In this document: positions 32,324-40,790 of the stretch, piece after piece | How the letters are laid out: each line of letters begins with the position of its first letter | Position numbering within the stretch: position 1 is the first letter of the stretch | Assembly (NCBI GenBank): GCA_015066015.1 | Contig: SVPE01000006.1 | Coordinates: forward strand, 1 to 64,000 | DNA length: 64,000 nt | From: Oscillospiraceae bacterium | GTDB lineage: Bacteria; Bacillota; Clostridia; Oscillospirales; Acutalibacteraceae | Direction of reading: 5' to 3' | The notes under the pieces: model-generated | Told to the model about the DNA's origin: nothing | The model's input: only the letters and a program-made list of their open reading frames with translations | Databases searched by the model: none | Program-made: the position numbers and the translations under genes

Positions 32324-33385
32324 TTAATCGTCGTCCTTAGGAGGAGTGTATTTTATGCCGACAGCCTTGCTGGTAAATGCTGAAACGTCGAAGGTCGGCT
32401 CTCTTCTTTCACCGGGAGGCTTTTGTTTTGTGTCCTTTTTAGGTGCGGACTTAGTTCTTTGCTGCTGCCATCTGAGCTTTTCGCGCTGTATGTCCTGGGG
32501 TGTTTTAACTGAATTTTTATACCAGTTTGAAAGCACCTTATCCATATATTCGAAGCTTGCTTTACCGGTGTTGTCAACAGATTCCTCATAGGCGAAGAAA
32601 ATCATATCGGCATTGTAGCCGTATTCCTTTGTCCAAGCGTTGAGAAACCGTTTTTGCTTCTGAGTGGGATTTTTATTTGTGATTTCTGTCATACTGCGAA
32701 GCTTGTGCCAGGTTTCGTCGATAATGTTATGCTCTTCAATATATTCGATTGCACCTTCGATGCTGTCGATTTCAAGCTCGCTCCATTCTTTACCTGTTTT
32801 CGAAATTGAGGAAAAGCCGGTTTTACCTCTGGCTTTGTTGAATTCTATAGCCATAAGAATGACTTCAACGGGAAGTCCGTAGCTGTCATGCATCATTATG
32901 AGTGTTGACTGGCCGTCATAGCCTACAGTTTTGCCCAGAATATTCTGTGCCTCTGCAAAAAGAAGTCGGAGCTCCTCGCTTTCCTGAAGTCTTGCGGCAA
33001 CCTGCTCGTGATTAGGCTTCACGACGGGGATTTCCTCAACCTTTTTTACAGTAGCAGTAACCGGAGGGGTTTCACTGACAGGAGACTTTGAGGCAGTCTC
33101 GGCGGCAAAGATTTCTGCCGTTACGGGAGGCTTCGGTTGAGAGCCGTCTTTTACAAGAAGTCCTCTTTCCTCCCAGAAAATCAGGGCGTCGCTTATATCT
33201 TCTTCATCGTTTCCCGTTGCCTTTGCAATGTCGGAAACAGATATGCTGCCCTTTGTACCGTGGCGTAGCATATAAAGAATAGTTCTGAAATGCACTGCTG
33301 AAGCAAGACGGAGATTTTCATCGACCACAACATCGGGTACTGCGAAAATTCCCGTAAAAGCAAGGGGATTGGTTTTATAGTTCAT
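32324..33385 (-). CDS. DnaD-domain replication initiation protein
   Basis: A 353-residue protein. The start at 33385 is the first ATG after the glnA stop; TTG 33406 overlaps that stop. Residues about 25-85 form a winged helix (RTILYMLRHGTKGSISVSDIAKATG). A flexible Pro/Thr/Val-rich linker of about 60 residues follows. The DnaD/DnaB_2 domain at about 240-310 ends with the YxxxIL-type helix (FEYMDKVLSNWYKNSVKTPQDI). The C-terminal tail is basic and Gln-rich. DnaD/DnaB proteins remodel DNA and recruit the helicase loader encoded next. Confidence 0.85.
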   Translation of the reverse strand: MNYKTNPLAFTGIFAVPDVVVDENLRLASAVHFRTILYMLRHGTKGSISVSDIAKATGNDEEDISDALIFWEERGLLVKDGSQPKPPVTAEIFAAETASKSPVSETPPVTATVKKVEEIPVVKPNHEQVAARLQESEELRLLFAEAQNILGKTVGYDGQSTLIMMHDSYGLPVEVILMAIEFNKARGKTGFSSISKTGKEWSELEIDSIEGAIEYIEEHNIIDETWHKLRSMTEITNKNPTQKQKRFLNAWTKEYGYNADMIFFAYEESVDNTGKASFEYMDKVLSNWYKNSVKTPQDIQREKLRWQQQRTKSAPKKDTKQKPPGERREPTFDVSAFTSKAVGIKYTPPKDDD

Positions 33386-33402
33386 TATTAATTCTCTTTC
33401 AA

Positions 33403-34734
33403 TCAATATTTACCGAGGTACTTGTCGATTTCCCATTGGGAAACTCTGGTGGAGTATTCGCGCCACTCCTCCTGCTTTGCCTCGATATATTTTTTATGTA
33501 TGTGAGCACCCATAGCTTCCTTGGCAAATTCGCTTGCGCTGAATTCTTTGGTTGCCTCACGGAGTGTTTTGGGAAGTGAATGTATGCCTGCGGCCTTTCT
33601 TTCCTCGGCGCTGAGGTCGAAAATGTTTGAATCCTTCGGTGCAGGAGGAAGCATTGACTTTTCTACACCGTCAAGACCTGCCTGAAGCACTGCGGCCATT
33701 GCAAGATAAGGATTCGCTGCAGGGTCGGGATTACGAAGCTCGATACGTGTGCCTGTGCCTCTTGCGGTAGGAATACGGATAAGAGGGCTTCTGTTTTTTG
33801 CAGACCATGCGATATAAACGGGAGCTTCATATCCGGGAACAAGTCTCTTGTATGAGTTTACAATGGGGTTTGTGAGAATTGTAATAGCTTTGATGTGGTG
33901 CATAACACCTGCAATAAAGTTGTATGCAATATCTGAAAGTCCGACGTTGTCTGCTTCGTTGCAGAAGACATTTTTGCCGTCTTTGAAAAGCGAGATGTTT
34001 ATGTGCATACCTGAGCCACAGATTCCGTAAATTGGTTTCGGCATAAAGGTAGCGTAAAGGTTATGCTGATTTGCGAGGTTTTTTACAACATACTTAAATG
34101 TCATTACGTTGTCGGCAGTGCGAAGAATTTCGTCGTACTTGAAGTCGATTTCGTGCTGAGCGGTTGCATTTTCGTGGTGAGAGGCTTCGATTTCAAAGCC
34201 CATCTCTTCAAGGCAGAGACAGATTTCCTTGCGGCAGCCTTCGCCTCTGTCAACAGGGCCGAGATCAAAATATCCGCCCATATCGTAGGTTTCCGTTGTA
34301 GCTTTTCCGTGGTCGTCGAGGTGGAAAAGGAAAAATTCACATTCGGGGCCTACATAGCAGTCAAAGCCCATATCTGCAGCCCTTTTGATTGCACGGCGCA
34401 GTACGTATCTGGGATCGCCTTCAAAGGGTGTACCGTCAGAGTTGTAAACATCGCAGATAAGTCTTGCGGTTTTACCTGACTCACAGTCCCAGGGGAGGAT
34501 AACAAATGAATCAAGGTCAGGGTGAAGCTGCATATCACTTTCTTCGATTCTTACAAAGCCGTCGATTGATGATCCGTCGAACATACACTTGTTGTCAAGG
34601 GCTTTTTCAAGCTGACTTACGGTAATGCATACACTTTTGAGTGTACCCATAATATCGGTAAACTGAAGGTTGATAAAGCTGACTTTTTCTTCTTTTGTGA
34701 TTCTGATTATATCTTCTTTTGTATATTTACTCAC
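33403..34734 (-). CDS. glnA: Glutamine synthetase, type I
   Basis: A 443-residue GlnA of the Bacillota GSI-alpha length. Visible blocks are [23 protein letters not shown] (the latch and active-site strand), GPECEFFLF with the metal-binding Glu, and NISLFKDG after the SGMHIN motif. NRSPLIRIP follows, and the C-terminus lacks the adenylylation-loop Tyr of GSI-beta types. It condenses glutamate, ammonium and ATP. The next gene upstream, 30 bp away, is a glutamate ligase homologue. It is normally controlled by GlnR in this phylum; no GlnR box was recognised by eye. Confidence 0.95.
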   Translation of the reverse strand: MSKYTKEDIIRITKEEKVSFINLQFTDIMGTLKSVCITVSQLEKALDNKCMFDGSSIDGFVRIEESDMQLHPDLDSFVILPWDCESGKTARLICDVYNSDGTPFEGDPRYVLRRAIKRAADMGFDCYVGPECEFFLFHLDDHGKATTETYDMGGYFDLGPVDRGEGCRKEICLCLEEMGFEIEASHHENATAQHEIDFKYDEILRTADNVMTFKYVVKNLANQHNLYATFMPKPIYGICGSGMHINISLFKDGKNVFCNEADNVGLSDIAYNFIAGVMHHIKAITILTNPIVNSYKRLVPGYEAPVYIAWSAKNRSPLIRIPTARGTGTRIELRNPDPAANPYLAMAAVLQAGLDGVEKSMLPPAPKDSNIFDLSAEERKAAGIHSLPKTLREATKEFSASEFAKEAMGAHIHKKYIEAKQEEWREYSTRVSQWEIDKYLGKY

Positions 34735-34764
34735 GGGTGTTCTCCTTTCAGTGGGACGGGGTTA

Positions 34765-35463
34765 TCAGTTATTTTTGCGGATTATGCCCATAGGAGTCTG
34801 TTCGCTTGACTGCCCGAGAGGGTTATCCTTGAGAATTTTAACATAGAGGTCTCTGTCCATTGAGGGTGATGAGGTGCCGAGAATGTTTCCGCCGAGATCG
34901 TTGATATCTGTGATGATAACCGCGGCACCGACAGCGTCGCTTACTTTCTTTGCAACCTCATCGGGATTGAGGGGAGCCAGGGAAACACACTCGTTATAAG
35001 GGGGAAGTGTGCAGTCGCAGGGACCGTCAATAGATCTTGCCTTTTCACCTGCGATCATATAGAACCAGCCGCGCTTACCGAGAAGCTTGCCTACTGCAGA
35101 CACTGCGGCGGCAAAAAGGATTCTCATTGTACCGCATTCCTGAAGGGCCATTTCCATGGTTTCGGGCATTGCCAGACCGATACCGTAGGGTGTCTTGAGA
35201 ACGAATTTTGAAAGGATAACTGCAAGCTTTCTGGGATGAATTTCAGAAAGAGGGATTGCTCTTCCCTGGGTGCAGCCTACAATTTTTTCTGTGATGAAAA
35301 GCACATCGTCTGCCTGAAGGTGAGGCTTTGCGTATTTTGTTGCAACATCGACAATGTCATCCTTGTCTGTGATAACATGAGTGCGAAGGCAGAGTCTGCT
35401 GTAATTTACTCCGTCGACCTCAATGATTTCGTTTTTTCCGTCATTTACAATATAGTTGTCCAT
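34765..35463 (-). CDS. CofE-like F420-0:L-glutamate ligase family protein
   Basis: A 232-residue protein of the F420_ligase (CofE) family. The core LQADDVLFITEKIVGCTQGR matches the GDVLVVTSKIVSKAEGR-type block of CofE, and DINDLGGNILG matches the later Asp-rich metal site. CofE adds glutamate to coenzyme F420-0 using GTP. No other F420 genes are visible, and most Clostridia lack F420, so a different gamma-glutamylation substrate is likely. Its place immediately before glnA supports glutamate chemistry. Cysteines (GPCDCTLPPYNEC) form an additional unusual patch. Confidence 0.75.
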   Translation of the reverse strand: MDNYIVNDGKNEIIEVDGVNYSRLCLRTHVITDKDDIVDVATKYAKPHLQADDVLFITEKIVGCTQGRAIPLSEIHPRKLAVILSKFVLKTPYGIGLAMPETMEMALQECGTMRILFAAAVSAVGKLLGKRGWFYMIAGEKARSIDGPCDCTLPPYNECVSLAPLNPDEVAKKVSDAVGAAVIITDINDLGGNILGTSSPSMDRDLYVKILKDNPLGQSSEQTPMGIIRKNN

Positions 35464-35526
35464 TGTTAGTCCTTTCTTTGATAAAAAATTGAATTCTTTA
35501 ACTTATGGTTTGTTTTTGTTTTACGA

Positions 35527-37026
35527 TTATTCGTTTACCTTGCCAATGAAACGAAGGAATGCCTCCATACCCTTTTCGCTTCGCTCGTAAACGCCTGCAT
35601 GCTCGAGGCATTTTGCAAAAACTTTACCTGTTTCTTCCTTGATAACAGCCTCGGTATTCTCTTTTGTGAAGGTGTAGCTGTTTCTGAAGGAGTCAACCCA
35701 TGCACTGTGCTTTGCAGTTGCCGGATTTGCATTGAGATCTGCACCTGAAAGAATAGCTTCTTCTACCGCTTTGAGCTCTGTCTTGAGTCTTGAGGGAAGA
35801 ACTGCAAGTCCCATAACCTCGATGAGACCGATGTTTTCTTTCTTGATGTTGTGAAGCTCTGCGTGAGGATGGTAAAGACCGTCGGGATGCTCCGGTGTTC
35901 TGATGTTGTTGCGAAGAACAAGGTCAAGCTCGAAAACATCTCCGCGTTTTCTTGCAATGGGAGTGATTGTGTTGTGGGGAGTGCCGTCGGTTTCGGCAAA
36001 AATATAAGCATCGGCGTCGGTATAAGCTCTCCATGCTGTGAGAATCTTATCGCCGAGGGCAACAAGTCTGTCTGTGTCTGTGCCGCTGATTCTGATTACG
36101 GACATCGGCCACTTGACAATGCCTGCTTTAACATCTTCAAAACCGCTGAAAACAATTTCCTTTTCGATGGGAGATTTTGCCATAGGGAAGTCATAGTTGC
36201 CGCCCTGGAAATGCTCGTGAGCGAGAATTGAACCGCCTACAATGGGAAGGTCGGCGTTTGAGCCTACAAAATAGTGGGGGAAAATCTTTACAAAATCGAA
36301 AAGCTTCTTAAAGGCGGCTGCATCAATTTTCATCGGTGTGTGAAGTGAGTTGAAAACGATGCAGTGCTCATTATAGTAAACATAGGGAGAATACTGGAAG
36401 CCCCACTGAGTGCCGTCGATAGTGATGGGGATTATGCGGTGATTCTGTCTTGCAGGATGGTTTACTCTTCCTGCGTAGCCTTCGTTTTCTATGCAGAGGA
36501 GACATTTCGGATATGAGCTGGGAGGAGCGTTTTTTGCTATTTCGATAGCCTTGGGATCTTTTTCAGGCTTTGAAAGGTTAACGGTGATATCGAGCTCGCC
36601 GTAATCGGTATCAGTTTTCCACTTCATATCCTTTACAATACGGTATCTTCTTATGTAGTCGGTGTCGCGGCTTAATTTGTAATAGTAATCCGTTGCACTT
36701 TCGGGAGAAATTTCGTCATATATTTTATAGAAGGTGTCAATTACCTCTGAGGGACGGGGGACAAGTGCGCTCATAAGCTTTGTGTCAAAAAGGTCGCGGC
36801 TTATGATGTCGTCGGAGATGAGAGATTTTTCTACGGCAAAGTCAAGAAGCTCCTTGAGAGTTTCCTCAAGGCTTTCACACTCGGGGGCGGGATTCGGTGC
36901 TTCGTATTCGTCTAAATGAAGAATTTCAAGAATTCTGTTTGTTGCGAAAATTTTGTCGCTTTCCTCGATAAGTCCACAGGAAAGTCCGTAAGAGATAAGC
37001 TTGCTGATTGAATTGTAAACTGTCAT
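35527..37026 (-). CDS. galT: UDP-glucose--hexose-1-phosphate uridylyltransferase, GalT class 2
   Basis: A 499-residue protein; the start at 37026 follows GGAGG on the minus strand. Size and sequence fit the long Gram-positive GalT class rather than the 350-residue E. coli type. NEHCIVFNSLHTPM, then GGSILAHEHFQGG (the His-x-His active-site region) and PHAELHNIKKENIGLIEVMGLAVLPSRL mark the family. It converts galactose-1-phosphate and UDP-glucose to UDP-galactose and glucose-1-phosphate in the Leloir pathway. galK and galE are not in the window. It begins the leftward run that continues into cofE-like and glnA. Confidence 0.93.
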   Translation of the reverse strand: MTVYNSISKLISYGLSCGLIEESDKIFATNRILEILHLDEYEAPNPAPECESLEETLKELLDFAVEKSLISDDIISRDLFDTKLMSALVPRPSEVIDTFYKIYDEISPESATDYYYKLSRDTDYIRRYRIVKDMKWKTDTDYGELDITVNLSKPEKDPKAIEIAKNAPPSSYPKCLLCIENEGYAGRVNHPARQNHRIIPITIDGTQWGFQYSPYVYYNEHCIVFNSLHTPMKIDAAAFKKLFDFVKIFPHYFVGSNADLPIVGGSILAHEHFQGGNYDFPMAKSPIEKEIVFSGFEDVKAGIVKWPMSVIRISGTDTDRLVALGDKILTAWRAYTDADAYIFAETDGTPHNTITPIARKRGDVFELDLVLRNNIRTPEHPDGLYHPHAELHNIKKENIGLIEVMGLAVLPSRLKTELKAVEEAILSGADLNANPATAKHSAWVDSFRNSYTFTKENTEAVIKEETGKVFAKCLEHAGVYERSEKGMEAFLRFIGKVNE

Positions 37027-37053
37027 TTTTTTACCTCCGCAAAATTTTTTGTC

Positions 37054-37072
37054 AGCCTGTTTAAAACAGGCT
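37054..37072 (-). promoter_or_regulatory. Perfect palindrome in the galT leader
   Basis: AGCCTGTTT and its complement (37054-37062 with 37064-37072) flank one base, between the promoter and the galT ribosome binding site. It could be an operator or a leader hairpin. Confidence 0.5.
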
Positions 37073-37087
37073 AAAACATTACATCTT

Positions 37088-37117
37088 ATTGTACACCAAA
37101 AGAACATTAAAAATCAA
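37088..37117 (-). promoter_or_regulatory. Promoter for galT
   Basis: On the minus strand TTGATT (37117-37112), an 18-bp spacer, and TACAAT (37093-37088). Confidence 0.55.
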
Positions 37118-37186
37118 CATATATTTGTGACAAAAACTGCATTTCAGGAATAATATATTAATGAAAATTCAATAAGGAGGATATTT

Positions 37187-38257
37187 ATGAGGGCAAAATG
37201 TGCATTCTTTCCTGCGGCGAATACTCCGAAGGGCTTCGTGTCCTTTTTTGATGAGATTTATAACCCGTACAGAGACTGTGAATCATATATAATCAAGGGC
37301 GGTCCGGGTACGGGCAAGTCATCCTTTATGAGACGTATTGCCGAGGCGGCGGAAAAAAAGGGCTTTGCAACTGAGCGTTTCTTTTGCTCGTCAGACCCGT
37401 CAAGCCTGGATGCTTTGCTGATTCCCGATAAAAGGCTTTCATTATGTGACGGTACGGCTCCGCATATTATTGAGCCGAGATTTCCCGGAGCTGTGGAAAA
37501 CATAATAAATCTGGGTGATTTTTGGGACAAACGCAAGCTTCGGAAAAGTGCCGACGAGATAAGAAGGCTTTTTTTTGAAAATTCTATTTATCACAGACGA
37601 AGTGCCGCGTATCTTGCGGCGGCGGGCCATATAAATATGCAAAACAGAAAAATTGCAGCAGACTATATAAACCGCGATAAAATTGACAGCTTTGCTTCAC
37701 GTTTTATATACCGTGAGATTACACCTAAGAAAAAAGGCGAAATAGGAGAAAGGTCGAGGCGTTTTCTGAGCGCAATATCACCAAAGGGAAATATTTTTCT
37801 TGCCGATACGGTGAAAAGTCTCTGTCCCCGTGCAGTAGGAATAGATGACAGAGAGGGTGTTGTGTCGTCACTTATCACCGAGAGGATAGGTGAGGGCGCA
37901 GTAAAAAACGGATATGATGTAATTTATTGCCATTGTCCTATGAATCCTGAGGATAGCGAGCATATTCTCGTGCCTGAAAAGGGAGTTGCTCTTGTAAGAG
38001 TGAACGGTGCATCGGGAGAGACTGAGTGCGATAGAATTATCCATACAGGCAGGTTTATGAATGACGGATTCTATAAAAACAGGTCGCTTCTGCGTTTCAA
38101 CAGCAGGGTAAGAGATGAGCTTATAAGGGAAAGTATAGCCTGTCTCCGGCAGGCGAAGGTAATACACGATAAACTGGAGAATATCTATATGGATGCGATG
38201 GATTTTGATTTGCTCAATGAATTTACAGAGAGCTTTATTGATGATATATTTGCTTGA
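37187..38257 (+). CDS. P-loop ATPase of the PRK06851 type
   Basis: A 356-residue cytosolic protein; AGGAGG lies 7 bases before ATG 37187. It opens with FFPAANTPKGFVSFFDEIY, typical of this uncharacterised ATPase family, followed by Walker A GGPGTGKSS at 38-46. PDKRLSLCDGTAPHIIEPRFPG is the next conserved block. The family has two P-loop halves. In this protein the second half (from about residue 200, ISPKGNIFLADTVKSL) keeps the general layout but I see no GxxxxGK motif, so it is degenerate. The function is unknown; family members are common in spore-forming Bacillota. Confidence 0.75.
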   Translation: MRAKCAFFPAANTPKGFVSFFDEIYNPYRDCESYIIKGGPGTGKSSFMRRIAEAAEKKGFATERFFCSSDPSSLDALLIPDKRLSLCDGTAPHIIEPRFPGAVENIINLGDFWDKRKLRKSADEIRRLFFENSIYHRRSAAYLAAAGHINMQNRKIAADYINRDKIDSFASRFIYREITPKKKGEIGERSRRFLSAISPKGNIFLADTVKSLCPRAVGIDDREGVVSSLITERIGEGAVKNGYDVIYCHCPMNPEDSEHILVPEKGVALVRVNGASGETECDRIIHTGRFMNDGFYKNRSLLRFNSRVRDELIRESIACLRQAKVIHDKLENIYMDAMDFDLLNEFTESFIDDIFA

Positions 38258-38282
38258 ATATTGATTAAGACTGTGCTATAAT
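38254..38282 (+). promoter_or_regulatory. Sigma-A promoter for the ArsC/Spx-like gene
   Basis: TTGAAT at 38254-38259, a 17-bp spacer, and TATAAT at 38277-38282 with an extended -10 TGC. The -35 box overlaps the end of the preceding gene. Confidence 0.75.
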
Positions 38283-38317
38283 GCAGATGAAAATGACAAA
38301 ATCAAGGAGATTTTAAT

Positions 38318-38674
38318 ATGCTGAAATTTATATGCTATCCCAGGTGCACAACCTGCCAGAAGGCTCAGAAGTGGCTTGATGAAAACGGAATCGGATATGA
38401 GATCCGCAACATAAAAGAGGATAATCCCACTTTCGGGGAGCTTGAAGAATGGTTCGGTCTGTCGGGCTTGCCTTTGAAAAAGTTTTTCAACACAAGCGGA
38501 CTTCTTTATAAGTCGATGGAGCTTAAAACAAAGCTTCCCGATATGAGTGAAGAAGAGCAGCTCAGACTTCTTGCAACAGACGGAATGCTCGTTAAAAGAC
38601 CTCTTCTTATCGGTGAAGATTTTGTACTTACGGGCTTTCGCGAGAAGGATTGGGCAGAGAAGGTGCAGAAATGA
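38318..38674 (+). CDS. ArsC/Spx/MgsR-family thioredoxin-fold protein
   Basis: A 118-residue protein with the N-terminal redox motif CTTC (YPRCTTCQKAQKWL) of the ArsC/Spx group, followed by GYEIRNIKEDNPTFGELEEW. The block KSMELKTKLPDM and the C-terminal VKRPLLIGEDFVLTGFRE agree with the YffB/MgsR side of the family. Because the CxxC and the KRPLL segment are present, either a glutaredoxin-like reductase or an Spx-like RNA polymerase binder is possible. It is translationally coupled to the next gene by an ATGA overlap. Confidence 0.85.
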   Translation: MLKFICYPRCTTCQKAQKWLDENGIGYEIRNIKEDNPTFGELEEWFGLSGLPLKKFFNTSGLLYKSMELKTKLPDMSEEEQLRLLATDGMLVKRPLLIGEDFVLTGFREKDWAEKVQK

Positions 38675-38973
38675 AAAAAATAAGAATAACTGTTATGCGC
38701 AAGGCAAGATACGAGGATCTTATTGAAAAATACGAAAACCCCATAGAGCATGCCTGCGACATTGAAGAGGGTCAGGTATTTATTGCTGACGGCTGGAAAA
38801 AGCCCGAGGGCTTTTGTGACAGTGCGTGGGAGACAATTTCACCTTTTGTTATGACGCTTGCTCATGGTGGAGAGGATTTTTATGACGGATGGATGAAGAA
38901 CAAAAAATCCGCCATGCTTTCCTGCAATGACGGATTTCGTCCTGTGAGTTTTTATGTTGAGGTAATAGAGTAG
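38671..38973 (+). CDS. TIGR04076 family protein
   Basis: A 100-residue protein whose ATG overlaps the preceding stop as ATGA. The block ADGWKKPEGFCDSAWETISP followed by a GGEDFYDGWM segment is the signature of this short family, with an invariant Cys and two Trp. The function is unknown; the pattern of Cys, Trp and Gly suggests a small redox or cofactor-binding protein. Coupling with a thioredoxin-fold protein supports that idea, but only by context. Confidence 0.78.
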   Translation: MKKIRITVMRKARYEDLIEKYENPIEHACDIEEGQVFIADGWKKPEGFCDSAWETISPFVMTLAHGGEDFYDGWMKNKKSAMLSCNDGFRPVSFYVEVIE

Positions 38974-38977
38974 TAAG

Positions 38978-39015
38978 AAAGGCAGGCAGGGAGTTTGTTC
39001 TGCCTGTCTTTGTTG
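38978..39015. terminator. Terminator after the TIGR04076 gene
   Basis: A 12-bp stem with one mismatch (38978-38989 with 39000-39011) lies between convergent genes. Confidence 0.65.
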
Positions 39016-39057
39016 CTTATGATAGCTTTACGGAAATAATAGAGACAAGCCCCATTA

Positions 39058-39414
39058 TTATATAAAGGATACCCATTCATTGGTACCCTTGAATTTGTCC
39101 GGATATGCGTGGCGGGGAAAACCTTTTACGTAAACAAGTATGACTCTTGGCAACAAGTTGCTCTTTGAACGTGATATTTCACCTGAGTATCTGTATTGTT
39201 TTCCGTTTACGGTATAGATGTAGGTGTAGGTGGTCAGGTTGGGAATGAACCACTAACCTGTGCGGCCTGCATGAAAATTCTTAATGGAATTGGCTTTTTT
39301 CAGAGTAGCTACCGATTTTTCACGGAATTTCGGAAATAAGCCTAAAATCGCTATCAACAGATACCGACATCCGATGAGAATTGATATAAGCGAAATGAAG
39401 CATAAAAAATCCAA
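39058..39414 (-). pseudogene. Small membrane protein interrupted by one in-frame amber codon
   Basis: On the minus strand a frame opens at TTG 39414, eight bases after AAGGTGG, and runs to TAA at 39058-39060. It is broken only by one TAG at 39253-39255 (codon 54). The product would be 118 residues: a hydrophobic N-terminal helix, a charged linker (FREKSVATLKKANS), then a beta-rich part (YTYIYTVNGKQYRYSGEIS, YVKGFPRHAYPDKFKG). This layout resembles DUF3592-like small membrane proteins. Coding character is the same on both sides of the TAG. It lies 75 bases downstream of a similar-sized membrane gene on the same strand. A recent nonsense mutation is the simplest reading. Confidence 0.6.
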
Positions 39415-39488
39415 AGCGCAACCACCTTATTTGTTTTAGCTTTTCTCTGCGGAGAGATCAAGATATTTTGCTTTTGCAGTTTGATAAA

Positions 39489-39863
39489 TTAACGACAGAC
39501 AAAACTGTACAGTTCTCCTTCTACAAGGGTAATTTCGCCGTATTGACCCACTTCAAATCCGTCTTGCATATCCTGAGGTATTTCAATTTTCAGCTTTTCG
39601 TTATCATCTGTCTTGAAAATAACAGTAAAGGTTTTAACTAATTTCGGAGTCAGAACCCCTACCATTTCTTCGCGGTAGCTCAGGTCAATAACTTTTCCCA
39701 TAAATTTTTCAGTATCGAATTCGGTTTTTATTTTTACTTCTTCCGGTCTGTACGGCTCAGTAATACCTTTACTTTTTTTGTATTGATTAACAATTCTTCT
39801 TATATAAAAAGCAAACACTGTTACAGCACAGATACATATGCAAAAATAAATAATATAGTCCAT
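39489..39863 (-). CDS. Small membrane protein with a beta-rich C-terminal domain
   Basis: A 124-residue protein. The start at 39863 follows AGAGGTGG on the minus strand; the longer frame to 39899 includes that site. One membrane helix spans about 2-22 (DYIIYFCICICAVTVFAFYI), followed by a basic stretch and a beta-rich soluble domain (MGKVIDLSYREEMVGV... TFTVIFKTDDNEKLKIEI...) that resembles DUF2500/DUF7489-like OB-type folds. The function is unknown. With the interrupted gene downstream it forms a pair of single-helix proteins on one transcript. Confidence 0.65.
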   Translation of the reverse strand: MDYIIYFCICICAVTVFAFYIRRIVNQYKKSKGITEPYRPEEVKIKTEFDTEKFMGKVIDLSYREEMVGVLTPKLVKTFTVIFKTDDNEKLKIEIPQDMQDGFEVGQYGEITLVEGELYSFVCR

Positions 39864-39952
39864 AAGCCCACCTCTCTGAAAGAACGCATAACTCTGCAAG
39901 AATCAAATAAAGCTGTGACGCAATAAAACTTGACGTATGGTAAATATAACTG

Positions 39953-39988
39953 AAAACGACAAGCTTCTGTTGAAACTTGTCGTTTTAT
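39953..39988. terminator. Terminator between small membrane genes
   Basis: A perfect 11-bp stem (39953-39963 with 39976-39986) with a 12-base loop; either strand has a suitable T-run. Confidence 0.7.
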
Positions 39989-40025
39989 ATGTGTTTACAG
40001 CTTAAAATAGCAACAAATCAAAAAT

Positions 40026-40400
40026 TCAACCAACACAAATCCATTTTCCTAAATCAAAAAACTTCGCTGTATCCCTATTGTACGGAATTAAAATTTGAGT
40101 ATTTATATCATAACTTCCTACAATATTTTTTGAAAAAATATTTTTTCGTGGTATGTATTTAAACGCAGTGTTAGAAACAAGTATAAATTTATTTCTGGAA
40201 TAAACTCCTTCTGCTTTTTCAAATATAGCATAATAAACAGTACGTTGATTATTTACAAAAGCTATTTTTTTATTAAACAACACAGACTGAAAACCCGTTT
40301 CATTTAATATTACATCGGTCAACAATCTGCGAGCAGAACATGTAAGAAAAAGTGAACATAGAATATAAACTAGCACACAGCTACCTAATACAATAAACAT
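40026..40400 (-). CDS. Hypothetical small membrane protein, 124 aa
   Basis: A 124-residue protein that starts at ATG 40400 (TTG 40406 is also possible); the ribosome binding site is weak (TTTGGA). One membrane helix at about 3-22 is followed by a beta-rich domain with FNKKIAFVNNQRTVYYAIFE and IPYNRDTAKFFDLGKW. The base composition is more AT-rich than that of neighbouring genes, which may reflect recent gain. It lies 21 bases downstream of a 32-codon frame that has a far better ribosome binding site, so translational coupling could explain the weak site here. I do not recognise the family. Confidence 0.5.
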   Translation of the reverse strand: MFIVLGSCVLVYILCSLFLTCSARRLLTDVILNETGFQSVLFNKKIAFVNNQRTVYYAIFEKAEGVYSRNKFILVSNTAFKYIPRKNIFSKNIVGSYDINTQILIPYNRDTAKFFDLGKWICVG

Positions 40401-40421
40401 TTCCAAATCTTTGTTTAATAT

Positions 40422-40520
40422 CTAACATACAACAACAGCAATAGTAATCATAATATCAATACCAAGAATAAATTTTACCTGCTTTTTCCAATATACAGAA
40501 GTAGCAATCTTTGTTTCCAT
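40422..40520 (-). CDS. Tiny membrane-peptide ORF, 32 aa
   Basis: A 32-residue frame, ATG 40520 to TAG 40422 on the minus strand. AAAGGAG lies about seven bases upstream and a consensus promoter is at 40586-40558. The peptide has a basic N-terminal third (KIATSVYWKKQVKF) and a hydrophobic C-terminal helix (ILGIDIMITIAVVVC). It may be a leader for the gene at 40026-40400 or a genuine small membrane protein. Confidence 0.45.
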   Translation of the reverse strand: METKIATSVYWKKQVKFILGIDIMITIAVVVC

Positions 40521-40557
40521 CTTAACACTCCTTTGTATAATTCTAATTCATATAAAA

Positions 40558-40586
40558 ATTATACCGCATATATTATTGATTTGCAA
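40558..40586 (-). promoter_or_regulatory. Promoter for the small membrane-peptide genes
   Basis: On the minus strand TTGCAA (40586-40581), a 17-bp spacer, and TATAAT (40563-40558). Confidence 0.7.
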
Positions 40587-40605
40587 TTCTCCTAATTTCG
40601 TAAAT

Positions 40606-40790
40606 TCCGTTTGCCCGAAGGGCAACATCATTGTGCCGTAGGTACACTTCATTGCGTAAGCACTTCATTTGCCACAAGGCAACTTCATTCGTTTATGTCC
40701 GCTTTTCGGACAATGAAGTTGACAGCAAGCTGTCAAATGAAGTACTCGCTTCGCTCGTAATGAAGTTATGTCCTGCGGACATAAATGAAA
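40606..40790. repeat. Mirror-symmetric array of mini-hairpins spaced by ACTTCATT/AATGAAGT
   Basis: Eight short GC-rich hairpins stand in a row. On the left side they are separated by ACTTCATT (40646-40653, 40662-40669, 40682-40689, with a variant near 40624). On the right they are separated by its reverse complement AATGAAGT (40712-40719, 40736-40743, 40759-40766, with a variant near 40783). The centre is the hairpin GTCCG/CGGAC (40697-40701 with 40707-40711). The whole block can fold as one long stem with side hairpins. No gene lies here. Confidence 0.75.

Noticed and set aside
39253-39255. Pyrrolysine or other recoded TAG
   Set aside because: The window gives no sign of suppressor tRNA or pyrrolysine genes, and the protein is not a methylamine methyltransferase.
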